DNA from: Lyophyllum atratum | Taxonomy: Eukaryota > Basidiomycota > Agaricomycetes > Agaricales > Lyophyllaceae | Length of the DNA stretch: 64,000 nt | Assembly: GCA_014905825.1 (NCBI GenBank) | Contig: JACGCN010000002.1 | Span: 2,294,001 to 2,358,000 of the forward strand | Direction: 5' to 3' | Part shown: piece after piece, positions 1 through 11,600 of the stretch | Position numbering within the stretch: the stretch's first letter is position 1 | How the letters are laid out: each line of letters opens with the position of its first letter | The notes under the pieces: model-generated | Database searches by the model: none | Told to the model about the DNA's origin: nothing | The model's input: the letters and a program-made list of their open reading frames with translations, nothing else | Made by a program: the position numbers and the translations under genes

Positions 1-487
1 ACGATGGCTTGAAATGATTCCCCAACTTGGCGGCGACATCTGGATGTCTGAAGTCTGAAAGCAGTAGGAAAGGATACATGAACAATCGGATCTGGGGGAG
101 GCAAGATCAATAACAAGGACGATAGCCAGATGCGAGGCACCTGTGATTCGCGTTTTTTTTTGGTCGACCCACTTGGCAGAGTGAAGAAAGGATACGAAAA
201 CATCTGCATTGTCCATCCATCCATCCAATCGATCAACACCTATAGAAAAGTCCGTAAGTGTCGTCCGTAGCCAATACATCTTACAAGGCGATAAGGAACC
301 CTAATAAATAGTCCCACTAAATATTATACAGATTCGTCCGTACCCATCGTGTGGGGGGAGGGGACATCTGCTAAAACTTAGATGACTGAGGGCCACATCA
401 AGCGTTCTGTAACGTACGCGCACTGTGTCGATCTTCGCATTGGCGGGGAGCGGCATGATTTTGGCATGATTCATGAATGACACCCGT
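1..487. other. window edge, no gene seen
   Basis: I see no convincing coding region here. It holds a T-run near 156 and short pyrimidine-rich stretches. It may be the 3' flank of the minus-strand membrane-protein gene that ends at 488. Confidence 0.4.
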
Positions 488-1011
488 TCATCTACTGGAA
501 AGAGCGTGGCTCGGTGCAGGGACCAATTCATGGGCTGCCTCTGATGACGTATGTGAACTCGCCGGAGAGTCGGGAGGGCTCCCGACTGGAATTTCTTCAT
601 AATCAGCCTGAAGTGCTCGTGCGCCGGTGGGCGGGGTTTCCAAATAAGAAGGAGGTCGCGGTAGATACGGAGGAGCGGGGTTCTGTATCGAGTATCTCCT
701 TGCTGGAGGTCTGCGCTGCAGTTCCTCCAGTTCCATGTGGAGCCGATGCCGATTGATTATCCCCGAAACGCGGTCCGGGTCCGGAGTCTTCCTGTAAGAG
801 TAACAACAGCGCAGTAGAGCCAAGAAAAGGACCAGCACGGCGACGCCACATAGGGCTTCGAAGAATATGATAATTGGACTTTGACGAGCAGGGTTGCGGT
901 GGTTCTGTGGATCGGGGCTCCTGGTCCGGGTAGGTCCTGGGGGTCCAGGATGTGGGTGGGTTCGGAAAGGAGCATGTGTCGAGAAGCTGTCCGAGGTAGG
1001 TGTAGTTGTTC
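488..1011 (-). CDS. single-pass membrane protein, 3' exon (5' exons unresolved)
   Basis: Read on the minus strand, a frame open from about 1011 down to a stop at 488 encodes a proline- and arginine-rich extracellular-type stretch, one strongly hydrophobic segment (IIIFFEALCGVAVLVLFLAL), a short Cys/Arg-rich junction (RCCYSYRK) and a Pro/Ser-rich tail with a PPPYL-like PY region. This is the usual build of a fungal single-pass plasma-membrane protein with a disordered cytosolic tail. A likely 3' splice site (TTTCCTGTCAG) lies just upstream at about 1012, so at least one upstream exon is missing from this call. I could not find an in-frame ATG or a sure signal-peptide exon; a hydrophobic stretch in 1290-1390 (-) is a possible one but has no ATG. 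No function is assigned. Confidence 0.5.
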
Positions 1012-1586
1012 TGACAGGAAATATGGTCGGGTTGTAGGTTGGTGTATGAAAGCTTAAAGGAATGTGTGTGGTTAAACCTGACTTTTGTGACGTCAGTGCA
1101 GCGGAAACCCTATGATAACAAAATCAACGATAGCCACGAGATGGAAATACGAGCGTACGTGAGACTAAAGATAAATATGCAGGGCAAGAACCATAGACGC
1201 AAACGCGTGTGCATGCTGGAAGCGAATTAACGATTAGCAAAGGAACCCCATATCGTGTAATGGGGCCGTATTGTGCGCTTTTTATGGGATGCAACACGGG
1301 GTGAGCAGCCCAGCGACGAGGAGGAAGACGACGACAATGCGACCAGCCAGCGCTGCTGCGGAGAGCGACAGAGTGTGAACAACTCGGAGGAACTATCGGG
1401 GCTATCGGAGTGATCACGTGTTTGTATATGATCGCGATTTTAGTCATCAGTAAACATGTGAAATGATTGACAACTGGATCTAATCAGAGAACAGTAACCA
1501 ATTTCCGATTTACCCGCTGACGGTCCCATAAATCCACGCACGTCTCCCACTCACCACCATTCCCTTTGCTTTGGACTGTCACTTCC

Positions 1587-3128
1587 ATGTCCCGCGGTAT
1601 TCCCCACAACCACTTCGCCGGCTGCGACCATGAGTCGGATGCTGCTCTTCTTGACATATTGACTGCTCCGGCTAAGCCAACTCCTAAGGCCGTCTTCGCC
1701 AGGAGGGATGCAGCACTCGACCCTCTCTTAATCGCTGCTGCCGCTGCATCTGGCCCCAATGTCACACGAAATCACTACCATCACGACTTCTTTCCTGGGG
1801 TCATGCTTCCAAAGCATGAAGGTTCTTGGGACTGGACTAAATTTACTGGAGGAGATGCAGCTACCAAGAGTGAGCGCAAACGACTCACGTATGTGAGCCT
1901 ACAAGCTCCACGGAGACAGCGGTTGCGTGAAGCGCTTGTGGATGAGGGGAAGGAGAATGACCCACTCGAGCGTGAGATGGATCCGCTCAAGCCGGCAGAC
2001 AATATCCCACATACTCTCAGGAAGCGCAGACCATCTGTGGTTTCTCCGAGTCCCGATGCTAAACTCCATTCCAAGGCAGCTATCACACCAGAGCGCATTG
2101 CGCCCCATGCCCCGGTGCTTCCACCCGTCGTTGTCAAATGTATGGCCCGGACCCGGATACCCACCCCTCACGGTCCAGCCTTCCTTCACCTTTATCACAA
2201 CAACCGCGACACAAAAGAACACCTAGCCATCGTCATAGACTCCGCTCAACTTTCTGATAACCTCGATCCAGTTTCAGCGCCCCCCATACGATCACGAACT
2301 CTAGACGCGGTATGGGAGGGCGAAACTGAAATGGATCGCATTACCCGGGGGGCCTATGTGGGACGCCTGTCAGCAACATCCCAAAGGGTATCCGCACCGT
2401 CGAATGCGTGCCCGAAACCCAGAGACATCAATCCCGCCATCCCATCACCTCTCATACGTATCCATTCAGAATGCTTCACGGGCGAAACCGTAGGCAGCAT
2501 GCGGTGCGACTGTGGTGAACAGCTGGACGAGGCTATTCGACAAATATCCCAACCCATCACCATGCCGTCCCCATCACCTCTCCACAGCCCCACCACAATT
2601 CCCGGACGCGGTGCCGTTATCTACCTCCGGCAGGAGGGCCGGGGTATTGGGCTTCTGTCAAAAATCCGTGCTTACAATCTACAAGACCTCGGTCATGACA
2701 CAGTGACCGCAAATCTCATGCTCGGACATCAGGCTGACGAGCGTGGCTATGAGATTGCTTGCGGCATATTGCGTGATTTAGGTCTTGGAGGCGAAGCGGG
2801 CACGTTGACGGGTGAAGGTGTCCGGGTTCTCACTAACAACCCGGACAAGGTCGAGGCATTGCAGAAGGAGGGATTGAGGATCGTCGAGCGAGTGCCCATG
2901 ATTCCACGAAGCTGGCAAAAGAGACATTCGGAGTTTGTCGCCAAAAAGTTCAGTATGACGGAATCGAGTCCGTATATTGTGCAGCATGATGAGGGCGAGA
3001 GGGTGGCGGGTGCTACGTTAATAGGTGGGAACGCGGTTTACGGCGATGATCTTGACAAATATTTGCGCACGAAGGTGGTGAGGATGGGTCACATCTTACC
3101 GTTGTGGATGGATGAGGAGTCGGTTTGA
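1587..3128 (+). CDS. RIB1: GTP cyclohydrolase II (riboflavin biosynthesis)
   Basis: GTP cyclohydrolase II opens the imidazole ring of GTP to give the pyrimidine precursor of riboflavin, the first committed step of the pathway. The gene is a single exon of 513 codons, unusual for this intron-rich window. The catalytic domain is in the C-terminal half: the zinc site Cys-x10-Cys-x-Cys (CFTGE...MRCDCGEQ, about residues 296-309), the active-site signature RQEGRGIGLLSKI at about 350, then NLMLGHQADERGYE and RVLTNNPDKVEAL. About 230 residues before it are Pro/Ser/Arg-rich and look disordered, so the protein is much longer than bacterial RibA (about 200 aa). The start is set at the first ATG (MSRGIPHNHF); the frame is open 21 nt further up without an ATG. 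Known fungal RIB1 proteins also carry an N-terminal extension, but what this one does cannot be read from the sequence. Confidence 0.93.
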   Translation: MSRGIPHNHFAGCDHESDAALLDILTAPAKPTPKAVFARRDAALDPLLIAAAAASGPNVTRNHYHHDFFPGVMLPKHEGSWDWTKFTGGDAATKSERKRLTYVSLQAPRRQRLREALVDEGKENDPLEREMDPLKPADNIPHTLRKRRPSVVSPSPDAKLHSKAAITPERIAPHAPVLPPVVVKCMARTRIPTPHGPAFLHLYHNNRDTKEHLAIVIDSAQLSDNLDPVSAPPIRSRTLDAVWEGETEMDRITRGAYVGRLSATSQRVSAPSNACPKPRDINPAIPSPLIRIHSECFTGETVGSMRCDCGEQLDEAIRQISQPITMPSPSPLHSPTTIPGRGAVIYLRQEGRGIGLLSKIRAYNLQDLGHDTVTANLMLGHQADERGYEIACGILRDLGLGGEAGTLTGEGVRVLTNNPDKVEALQKEGLRIVERVPMIPRSWQKRHSEFVAKKFSMTESSPYIVQHDEGERVAGATLIGGNAVYGDDLDKYLRTKVVRMGHILPLWMDEESV

Positions 3129-3762
3129 TTTAATGGGGCTTCATGGGGGGACTGGAATACAACTTGATCAGATACGTTTAAATTGTTTCCGTATTTTATA
3201 CTAATTAGAGACAAGTCTCGACCTCGCGTGAAGGTTCACTTGTACATGTCGAGGTAACGAAACAAAATGGCTAAATTTGGATCCGAAGGTGATTTGAAGG
3301 GTTGCGCCGTTGCGGCAGTGGTGGCGGTGTTCGAATTCGTGGTTTGTGTCATGGTTTGACTTGGTGAAATTGCTTCCGTTGCCCTGACTTGGCCCTGACT
3401 AGCGCTGCCACTGGGACCTCGATCCTCAGAGTTTCATGGGGATTCTCCCATCTCTTTCTCTTACAATTACCTATAGGTACACTGAGGATAGAGATACCTT
3501 ACCGTCATCCCAATTCCGCTTGTCTTAGAACCAGGATGCCAAGCCCAATGCTGGAACTTGTATGGCCGACAGGTCATAAGGCCACTTGGCACTCCCTGAC
3601 AAGCCCTCAGATCACCAGATAGGTGACATCTTGACAAACCCTTCATCGCGGCGGTCTGGGTCATTTCCTTGGTATTTATTCCTTCCTTCTTACCAACGAG
3701 GTCGTGTCCGACCACTTGAATCCTCCTCCACTCCTTCACCTCTGGCCGCTTGGTTTGAGATC
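3129..3762. other. intergenic, RIB1 3' flank and GH17 promoter
   Basis: No gene is seen. Short frames here are not supported by motifs. The last 100 bases are pyrimidine-rich (TTCCTT, CTCCTCC), as is common upstream of fungal start codons. Confidence 0.5.
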
Positions 3763-5647
3763 ATGTCGGAAACCTATCAAGGAATCGGAAACTATGGGCA
3801 GGAAAAGAGCGCTGCCAGGCAACGGCGGTCAAAGTACATCGTATGTTTCGCTTCTCGCTCCGCAACAATGTTTCACGTCTTACAACTGATACGTAGGTCA
3901 TCGGAAGCCTTATTGGTCTGGCTATCCTCATCGCAGTTGGCGTTGCCGTCGGTGTGACGGTGTCCAACAATAAGAATAAGGACAAGGCAGCTTCGTCCTC
4001 GGGGGGCAAGTCTCCTACAGACAAACCCATCAGTGGCGACCCCAGTATATTCACGAAAGATGCCAAATTGCACAAATCATTCTATGGCATGGCGTATACT
4101 CCTGAAGGGTCTCTATTACCGGAATGTGGGAACACACTGGGTATGTTGGGCCTCCTTATAACTACCTGATTTAACTCACCCTTGTGCGTTAGAAAATGTC
4201 ATCAAGGATATCCAGGTGCGTTTGCTTGCATTCTACTGCGTGAGGCCGAAGCACTCATTCTTCATAGTTGTTGTCCCAATTGACAACACGCGTCCGTCTA
4301 TATGGTGCTGACTGCAATCAAACTGCTCTCGTGGTGAGTCCCCTTTTTTGGAGCGGAATAGGCGATCAAAGACCGAATGTTGTTTAGCTTGAGGCAATCA
4401 AGCAGACTAAAGTCGAAATGGAGGTTTTCGCTGGCAACTACGTGGTCCCAACAGACAACGCGGTTTACGAAAGGCAGCGAGACACCATCAAGGAGGCCAT
4501 CCTGACGTACGGAGCGGATCATATCGCAGGAGTTACAGTGGGGAACGAGTTCATGCTCAAGTAAGGACCAGAATAGGCGATGACGATGAGTGTTAACCTG
4601 GAGGGACATGTAGCTATCTCACCGAACGGCAATCTAAGGACGCCAATTCAGACATAGCTAAAGAAGGTATTATCCTTTGCTCTCGGCGTCTGAACTACGA
4701 GTTTCGCTGACAATGATTATCGACAGGCGCTGCTATACTCATAGCTAATATTCAAGATACACGCAGCATGCTCGCCGGCCTCTCACTTGCGAAAACCATC
4801 CCAGTCGGCAACTCGGACGCTGGCAGTTTCTTCAACAAAGAAGTCCTCAGTGCTATCGACTACGGTGTAAGACACTGTCCTTGCCGTTGTCCGCATGCTC
4901 TGAGCTAATGAACATTTCACGCAGTTGTCAAATGTGCACGCGTGGTTTGCAAACACGACGGCCGAAGGTGCCTCTGATTGGGTGACAAAGTTCTTTGACG
5001 AGACGAACGTGCAGCCGGCTTCGCTTCTGCCTAACAAGGTCAGCCCCTTATCATATATGTATCACGTCTGCCTTGACTTAACACGTATGATAGCCCAAAA
5101 TGTACATTGCCGAGACTGGCTGGCCAACCGTGTGTCCTCGTTTCTTTACATCTTCGACGTTGCATAATTTGATTTTCTTTCCCAGAAATCTTCCGACCTC
5201 GGGAATGCAAACAATGGCGCTTCTGACGCTTCCATTGCTGGTCTGCAAACGTTCCTGGACACCTTCGTGTGCCAGGCGAACGCGAAAGGCATCCCCTACT
5301 TTTACTTCGAAGTAAGGATGTCTTTTATATGCTTTAGTCTGTACTGACCATGACTTCTCGCAAGTTCTTTGATGAGCAATGGAAGGTACGATTATGGGGT
5401 TTTCCCAACCATTGGCTCTACTGACTCACGGCTACTTTTTACCAGGACATTAAGTTCGGTGGTGTTGAAGTACGTCATTCTTCATTTCCTCGACGCGTCT
5501 TGTTGATTTCGCGTTCTGCTCAGGGCTGGTGGGGTCTGTTCAATGCAGAGTAAGTAGCTAACCGACGAGACCTTTCCTGTCAACTGATTTGCGTTCCATA
5601 GCCGAACCCTCAAGGATATTAAAATACCCGACTGCCCCGCACCCTAA
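3763..5647 (+). CDS. membrane-anchored GH17 glucan endo-1,3-beta-glucosidase
   Basis: Fourteen exons give 389 aa: 3763-3840, 3897-4140, 4193-4215, 4268-4333, 4388-4560, 4614-4666, 4727-4866, 4925-5038, 5094-5129, 5186-5311, 5365-5385, 5446-5469, 5524-5549, 5602-5647. After a short basic cytosolic head (AARQRRSKYI) comes one membrane segment (VIGSLIGLAILIAVGVAVGV), so it is a type II membrane protein, then a Ser/Lys-rich linker and a GH17 barrel. Both catalytic glutamates are visible: VGNEFML (acid/base) and MYIAETGWPT (nucleophile). FYFEFFDEQWK and GWWGLFN near the end are typical of the family. The likely job is remodelling of beta-1,3-glucan at the cell surface. Exon joins keep the frame throughout; several exons are only 21-26 nt, so exact borders of the small ones deserve RNA support. 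Confidence 0.9.
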
Positions 5648-5995
5648 GAACATTCTTCAACCCTCCTCTAGCGTTCACTGGATGAATTTCAAGCTGACTG
5701 TCTTTACTCTGCAGCGAAGGACGCTTTTATTATTTGATCGTTGTGTTGATATTGCTCTACCTACTCTGGGCTGCACTCTGTCTTTAGCGTACGTCAATAC
5801 CCGTATTTTAACACCTGGACATTCGTTTTGTATCAACCAACCTGGGACATGGACTTCTAATTTTATGGCTCCCCAAAATAAAGCACGTTACGTAACCGGT
5901 TCTTGCAAGCAAGTGTGCCGTGGTTTCCATCGGGTCTTGCTTCACGCACAAGCCCTGCCAGACCTCTTCCATCTCATTCCTGGCCCCCAGTCGTT
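5648..5995. other. intergenic, VPS17 promoter side
   Basis: No gene is seen between the GH17 stop and the VPS17 start. An open frame runs across part of it (5589-6011) but reads like untranslated DNA and has no motif. Confidence 0.5.
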
Positions 5996-8265
5996 ATGTT
6001 TGACCCGCTGAACTCGACTGCTTCTATATTCGCAGACGGGACAGACGAGACACCACAATGGCCCACAACACCTCACGCCCCCAACTCTCCCATCCCTAAT
6101 CTCGGGCGGGCATCCTCGCCAGTTCCACCGACGCCTGACAAGGGACCTACACCGGGGCTTTACGGGAAAGAGCCCCAGATCTATGGCCAGCCTGATGCTG
6201 GACTAATTTCTCCACGGGAAACGGTCGCTTCGAATGGCACCAAGTATGAGAAGCCAGACCCATACCTCAGAGTAAGGATCACTGGCTTGGATAGGAACAG
6301 AAGGGATATCTTGGTGAAGCTAGATGCTCAGGTTAGCTCAATATACGTGATAGTCTATCCACTTCCCGGCTGACGAGGCAAAAGACCAACCTTTCCAATT
6401 TCACGGGGACTACGTACCGGAACGTGTCGCGCTCTTATTTCGAATTCCAGCAATTTTACGAGGCCATCATTCACAGCAACCCGCAGACTATTATTCCCGC
6501 CTTACCTCTCGCTCAAACCTCAGCTCCAACGGATGAAGAGGATGATCGTCTTGTCAAAATCATGCTTCAACGGTGGATCACAAGAGTTTGTGAAGACCCA
6601 ATTTTACAGTATGACGAGGATCTTCGCTCTTTTATCGAGAATGACTTTGGGTACCAAGCAACACCGCGTCCTCGGCGCAAGGCGTCTTCCGGATTTGGAA
6701 TTATGCGACGCGGAGTGCCTGACGAGGACGAGGAGCTTCAGCGAGCTCGGTTTGAGTTGACTAAACTGGAAGGCCAATTTTTCGATACTGCCAAAGCTAT
6801 CGACAAGCTTGCCATTTCCCGAAAATGTTCGTATTTCTGCTTCTCGTTGTGCGTGTGTCGTTTTTATCTTACACTGATACAGCACTCGCGTCTGCGCATA
6901 TCGAGATGGGGAATAAGCTTGTCAACGTTGCCACAACTGAGGCTCATCCCCCGCTGGGAAATGCCTTCAGGAAGATAGGACGGACATGGCATAGCCTAGC
7001 TGACCTCGGGCATGCGCAGGCGATCAGCGAATGTGTTGTCGTTGGGGACTCGTTGGGATATCAGGGGATGAATGCACGGTCTGCGAAGGAAACATTACTG
7101 ATGCGCACTGGGGTTCTCGAGGAGTATCAAGCAGCTGTGAAGACCACGATTTCAAAGCGCCGGCAAATTGAGCGTCTAAAGGCTAGCTCTAATATACGGC
7201 CCGATCGTGTGGATGAGGCTTTGGAAGACATGGAAGAGGTCAGTGTTCACCTATGCCTCAATACGTATCCTGATCAAAGTTTGCCAGGCCAACAAGTACG
7301 AACAAATACTTGCCAAACGTGCGGAAGGAATCTCTCAGAACCTGCATAAAGCTCTTCAAACTCATAACCGCTATGCAAACGATGACATCACGACAGCCTT
7401 GATCGAGCACGCGCGTTCTTCCATTATGTATGAACGACAACTTCTCCGTGAGCTGGAGGCACTTCGAGTGGATGTTAGCAATGCCGCGAAGAAAGTCGAG
7501 CCCAGCGTTAATGGGGTACCTAAGCCCATGGTCATTCCGCCACTTGAGGAATACAACGATCACCATGCAGTTGCACCCCGTCCTGCACAAGTACCTGCGG
7601 CCAACGGTTTCCAGCGATCTTCTAATTTCACTACTCCGCCCCACTCAGCTCAGCATCCAGGTCCTCCTCCACAACGCCCACCATTACAGAGTTATCCATC
7701 ACAAGGGCCACCATCTCAAGGTCCAACACCTGGGGGTCCTTTATCACCTGCGGCACCATCAGCGTCTTCCACACAGGCGATCTATTCTGGGCGGGCACCT
7801 TTCACCCCTCCCATGAATCATCCATCCTTCAGGTCCGGCATGCCCCCACAGAGCCCCGGCGCCGGCCCTTCTTCCCCCGCACCAAGTCAGATTACCTTCG
7901 CGAAGCCGCCTATTGACGAACCCCCCCTGGGAGGCCGCTTTGTCGATGGAACGAAGTCAATGTTCATTAAACCTACTCCATCACCTCATTCCCCGCCGAG
8001 GCCCGCATCATCAAATTCTCATTTCGGAGGACGTCCACAATCAGGCGACCCTCTCAACGTAGATCCCCTCAGCCGGGTGACTATGGCATCCCCTCTCCAT
8101 GGCGGACCCTCCGGACCCTTGAACAGTCAAGCATTGCAGGGCAATAGCTTCGACCCGCTCGGCCACATCAAGCCTCATCAGATGTCGAGCTCTATGCGCG
8201 TACAACCGACGAGGCCAAGACTGGACGCAAGGGAAGCCGCCAGCAAACTCGCGAACATGTTTTAG
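5996..8265 (+). CDS. VPS17: sorting nexin Vps17 (retromer PX-BAR subunit)
   Basis: Four exons (5996-6331, 6385-6826, 6883-7238, 7288-8265) give 703 aa. A disordered Pro-rich head (residues 1-80) is followed by a PX domain (PDPYLRVRITGLDRNRRDIL to FEFQQFYEAI, about 90-190), an RP-rich linker and a helical BAR-type domain (FELTKLEGQFFDTAKAIDKL, EMGNKLVNVATTEA, VLEEYQAAVKTTISKRRQIE, ANKYEQILAKRAEGISQNLH), then a 250-residue Pro/Ser/Gly-rich tail ending SKLANMF. In yeast, Vps17 pairs with Vps5 on endosomes to make the membrane-bending part of retromer, which returns cargo to the Golgi. The PX+BAR order and the first-exon head fit fungal Vps17 better than Vps5. The long tail is not explained. The start codon is the first ATG in the open frame (MFDPLNSTAS). 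Confidence 0.85.
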
Positions 8266-8680
8266 ACGGCGTCCCACATGTCGTTCATCCTCGCTCGTCC
8301 GTGGAGATTTTCATGCGCATACTCTAAGGATTAAACTACCTGAATTCTACCATTCACCGCCATGATGAAAAGGCATACCCTATCCACTTCATGTTTCTAA
8401 TTGGATCTCTCTTTTACGACACAATCACAGTTGGACTGTAAATCACATTTGTTTTCCTCGTCTAATACCCTTCCCGTCGCCTCAGCAGTGGCAGTAAGCA
8501 TTTGATTCCTCTCCGGCACGAAGTGATACGGGTAGAGCTTGATGCCGTAGTCAGCGAATAGGCACATATCTCCGGGATAATATGTCTTGTATGTGAGTAC
8601 CTCACCTACGTAATGGGGAGCTTGCCTTATCCCACTACTTTACGCAATGTTTATCTAAGTGCATTAGAAGAGATACAAAT
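8266..8680. other. VPS17 3' flank and Helitron 3' flank
   Basis: The plus strand shows no gene. On the minus strand 8397-8640 is open for 73 codons and reads coding-like (see finding). A candidate Helitron 3' terminus lies at 8664. Confidence 0.5.
8397..8640 (-). other. coding-like fragment next to the Helitron, unidentified
   Basis: The minus strand is open for 73 codons to a TAG at 8397, with an in-frame TAA just upstream and no ATG before residue 26. The reading is varied in composition and rich in Tyr and Cys (for example TYKTYYPGDMCLFADYGIKL and PYHFVPERNQMLTATAEATG), unlike the repetitive noise of nearby frames. It could be the last exon of a host gene cut off by the transposon, or a captured fragment. 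I do not recognise the family, and chance openness of this length is quite possible. Confidence 0.25.
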
Positions 8681-11600
8681 TTAGTCATTAAATACATATT
8701 CACTAAGATCCATGCCATATGTGTTTAGAGTGAATCCAAGTGCCTCTCGTCTACTATTATCCTCTCGCAACATTTTCATCGACTCTGTTTCTTGACCACG
8801 CTGCAGCCGACCCATACCGAAATGTGTACGGAACGCCAAACCCTTCAAATTTTTGACGCGCGAAATTGCAACGAATGATAGTCCAGATGAGAAGTCCTTT
8901 GGTCCCAGGTCAATGACAACGTCTGACAATGTGAGACCCTGGCTCTTGTGTATGGTAATTGCCCAGGCCAATGCCAATGGAAGCTGAGTGCGTGAAAGTT
9001 GCGTTCCGGATTTGTCCTCCCAACGAGCGGTGACAGGAGTTACCGGAACCCATGATGGATCAATGCCATGCCAGCCAGGTGTTTGGGGACCTAATCTATG
9101 TATGAGGTGATGTTCTAAAGTGTACTGGATCATACTCACCAGAATATCCTGGACATTCGACAAATACTACTGCAGGAAGGTGGTGCTGCTTTGGGTTTGA
9201 TTGAGGATGATACCATATCTTTTTGACCACACCCTGGCATCCGTTGACTAGTCCTGAACACCTATTAGAAATTGGCAGATGGAAGAGAAAGCAGACTAAG
9301 TACCTTTGGAAGTCCAGAGATTACGAGTGATCATCACTCGTGCACCTTCAGCCAGCAGAATCATAGGCTCTAATCCATCAGCATCTTCCTCTGAAGCCTT
9401 TTTTGCAGAACTATTGTTGTGTTTGGCCTCGCATCGAATCACGGGCTTTCCAATTCCAGCTAAGCGATGCTTATTGCACTCTTGGACTGCGGCTCGAGTT
9501 GGTAGCAGATGCAAGACTTCATTGAATCGAGTATGATCCTCAGGAGTGAGACGATCCCAGAATCGGGTAGACAAGAGGTCATAGTCCTCCTGAGTTGTTG
9601 AGTAAGTGCGGAGTCGAAGTAGTGCATCTCGAAACCTAATCTGCTCAGGATCCTCTCCTTCTTGGCGGAAAATACGACTGAGAGTAATGGACTGTTGAAA
9701 GGATTCAAAGACTCGGCGCCCTTCTGAGGCAAGGCCTGACCGACGTCCATCAGAAGTCTTGGTTGAATAGAGAGGAGTATCGCCAATTGGTGGAAGCTGG
9801 GCAAAGTCTCCAAAGAATATAGCAGGAAGCCCACCCAATGCATCATCAGATGCAGCTGGAATGACTTGTCGTAAACGCCTGTCTGCCCGACCCATTTGAG
9901 CACGTCCCACCATGGATTTCTCATCCAGGATAAGAAGTCTAACACCCCTCCATCGAGTTTGTAGTCGCTGCAGTGAAGAGTCTTTCAACTGCTGGAATTC
10001 TTGTTTCTCCTTCACTGGAATGGATAAGCCAAAGTTTATAGTCCAGCCTCGAATTCCAAAGGCAGAGATTCCGGTTGGTGCGAGTCGAACAACTGGATCC
10101 CTTGCTTGTGGCTGATCCGCAAACATTTCCCGAAGTGCAGTGGATATAGCCCATATCAGAAATGACTTTCCAGTTCCAGCAGTTCCGTCAACATTGATGC
10201 GCAGAGGTGGTGGTTTAGGATCTCCATCATTTGCGCACAACTTCTTGAAGTAGGCCATGACCTGAAGGAAGACAAGTCTTTGCTCTGCTTTGAGATTGGC
10301 ATAGTCCACCTCTGGAAGAATCTGAACATCATCATTGGGGGATTCCTTGACTTGATTCTCTAGCCACTTGGACGCTTCCTTGATGATTTCGCCAGATGGA
10401 GCACCCGCATGCCAGTCGTACTCGATGTCCATATCTCGTAAGCCCAAGTTTCCCAAGTTAGACTCTACAACTTGGTTTGGAGCCCGAGCCGCCTCTCTCA
10501 TCCAGTCAGCGCGATAATCCTCCTCAACATCTCCAGGGACAGATTCAGAATCTGACTCTTCTTCATCAACCTCGTCAGATATGAGGGGGAGTGTGTCGTC
10601 CGAGTGCACATGGTTTTCGTCTAAGCAGTGGTCATGATAAGCGTCTTTCCAAGTAAGACAACCTTGAAGAAGCTCCTCAGGTTCCTTGAAGGGGTGATTA
10701 AGAATCATGCGTGCATAGCAGTATTTCTCGTAAGAGTCCTCGTCGTCCTTGTTTGGGCGGTAGCGTGGCCAGACATTGACAATGTATGGTTGGGCACCAC
10801 GTGAACCACGTTTGTAAACAGTGTTTCCTCTCCAGTCCCAATTAGCACCAAAATCCAGGATAGTGATGTTGGCAGCAGGGTGTGGGTTATGTGGATTGGT
10901 AGGAGTTGGAGCAACCATAGGACGCCTTTTGTATCGTTCCAGAAGTCCTACTCGTGCCGTACGTGAATTTTCAAAGTCGACCACTTCACTGGCATCCGGA
11001 GAAACGCAAAGGGAACGAATTTGTCGAGAGGAGTGAATGAGTTTACAACCCAAAAGTATATGGCATGTTTCTTGGCCTGAAATGTCACGTTCAGCGACAA
11101 AGGAGGAGAGCATTTTCTGGTATGCAATTCCAGCAGGATCTGTATCCTGTAGCCGAGAAATTGCAGTTTGAAGTGATTTGTCATGTGAGGATGATGTAGA
11201 TTCGCCTTTACTGGCATACTTTGCAACATATGCAATGACAGCTTCGCGGTTGATGACTGGGCGGAAATCAATATTGGCCCTCCAACCCAAGATAAATCCA
11301 GCATTGTAAGAGTTCAGAAGGGGATCGTTTCGGCGAGTGTGGAGTTCAGCAAAATCCCGAGTAGCCTCCTTTGCAAATGCAGAGTCCTCCCTACATTCCT
11401 TTGGAAAGCCAAAACGACAAAAGGTTTCATCTGACTCTTTTTTCCGTCTTTCACAATAACCGGGAGTACAGTGAGTGTGTCGTTGCAAGCGATTGAGCAT
11501 TTCTGCAAGTTCCAATTTGGTATCCTCAAGTGTAGTGAAAAGCCGTGCGGATGGGTGAATTGCTGCAGGAGGACATGTCGTATCAGGATGCCAAGTGGAT

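Noticed and set aside
757..975. Overlapping frame 757-975 (-) with a hydrophobic end
   Set aside because: The other frame over the same DNA has a proper membrane helix and continues to a long tail, so this one is taken as a shadow.
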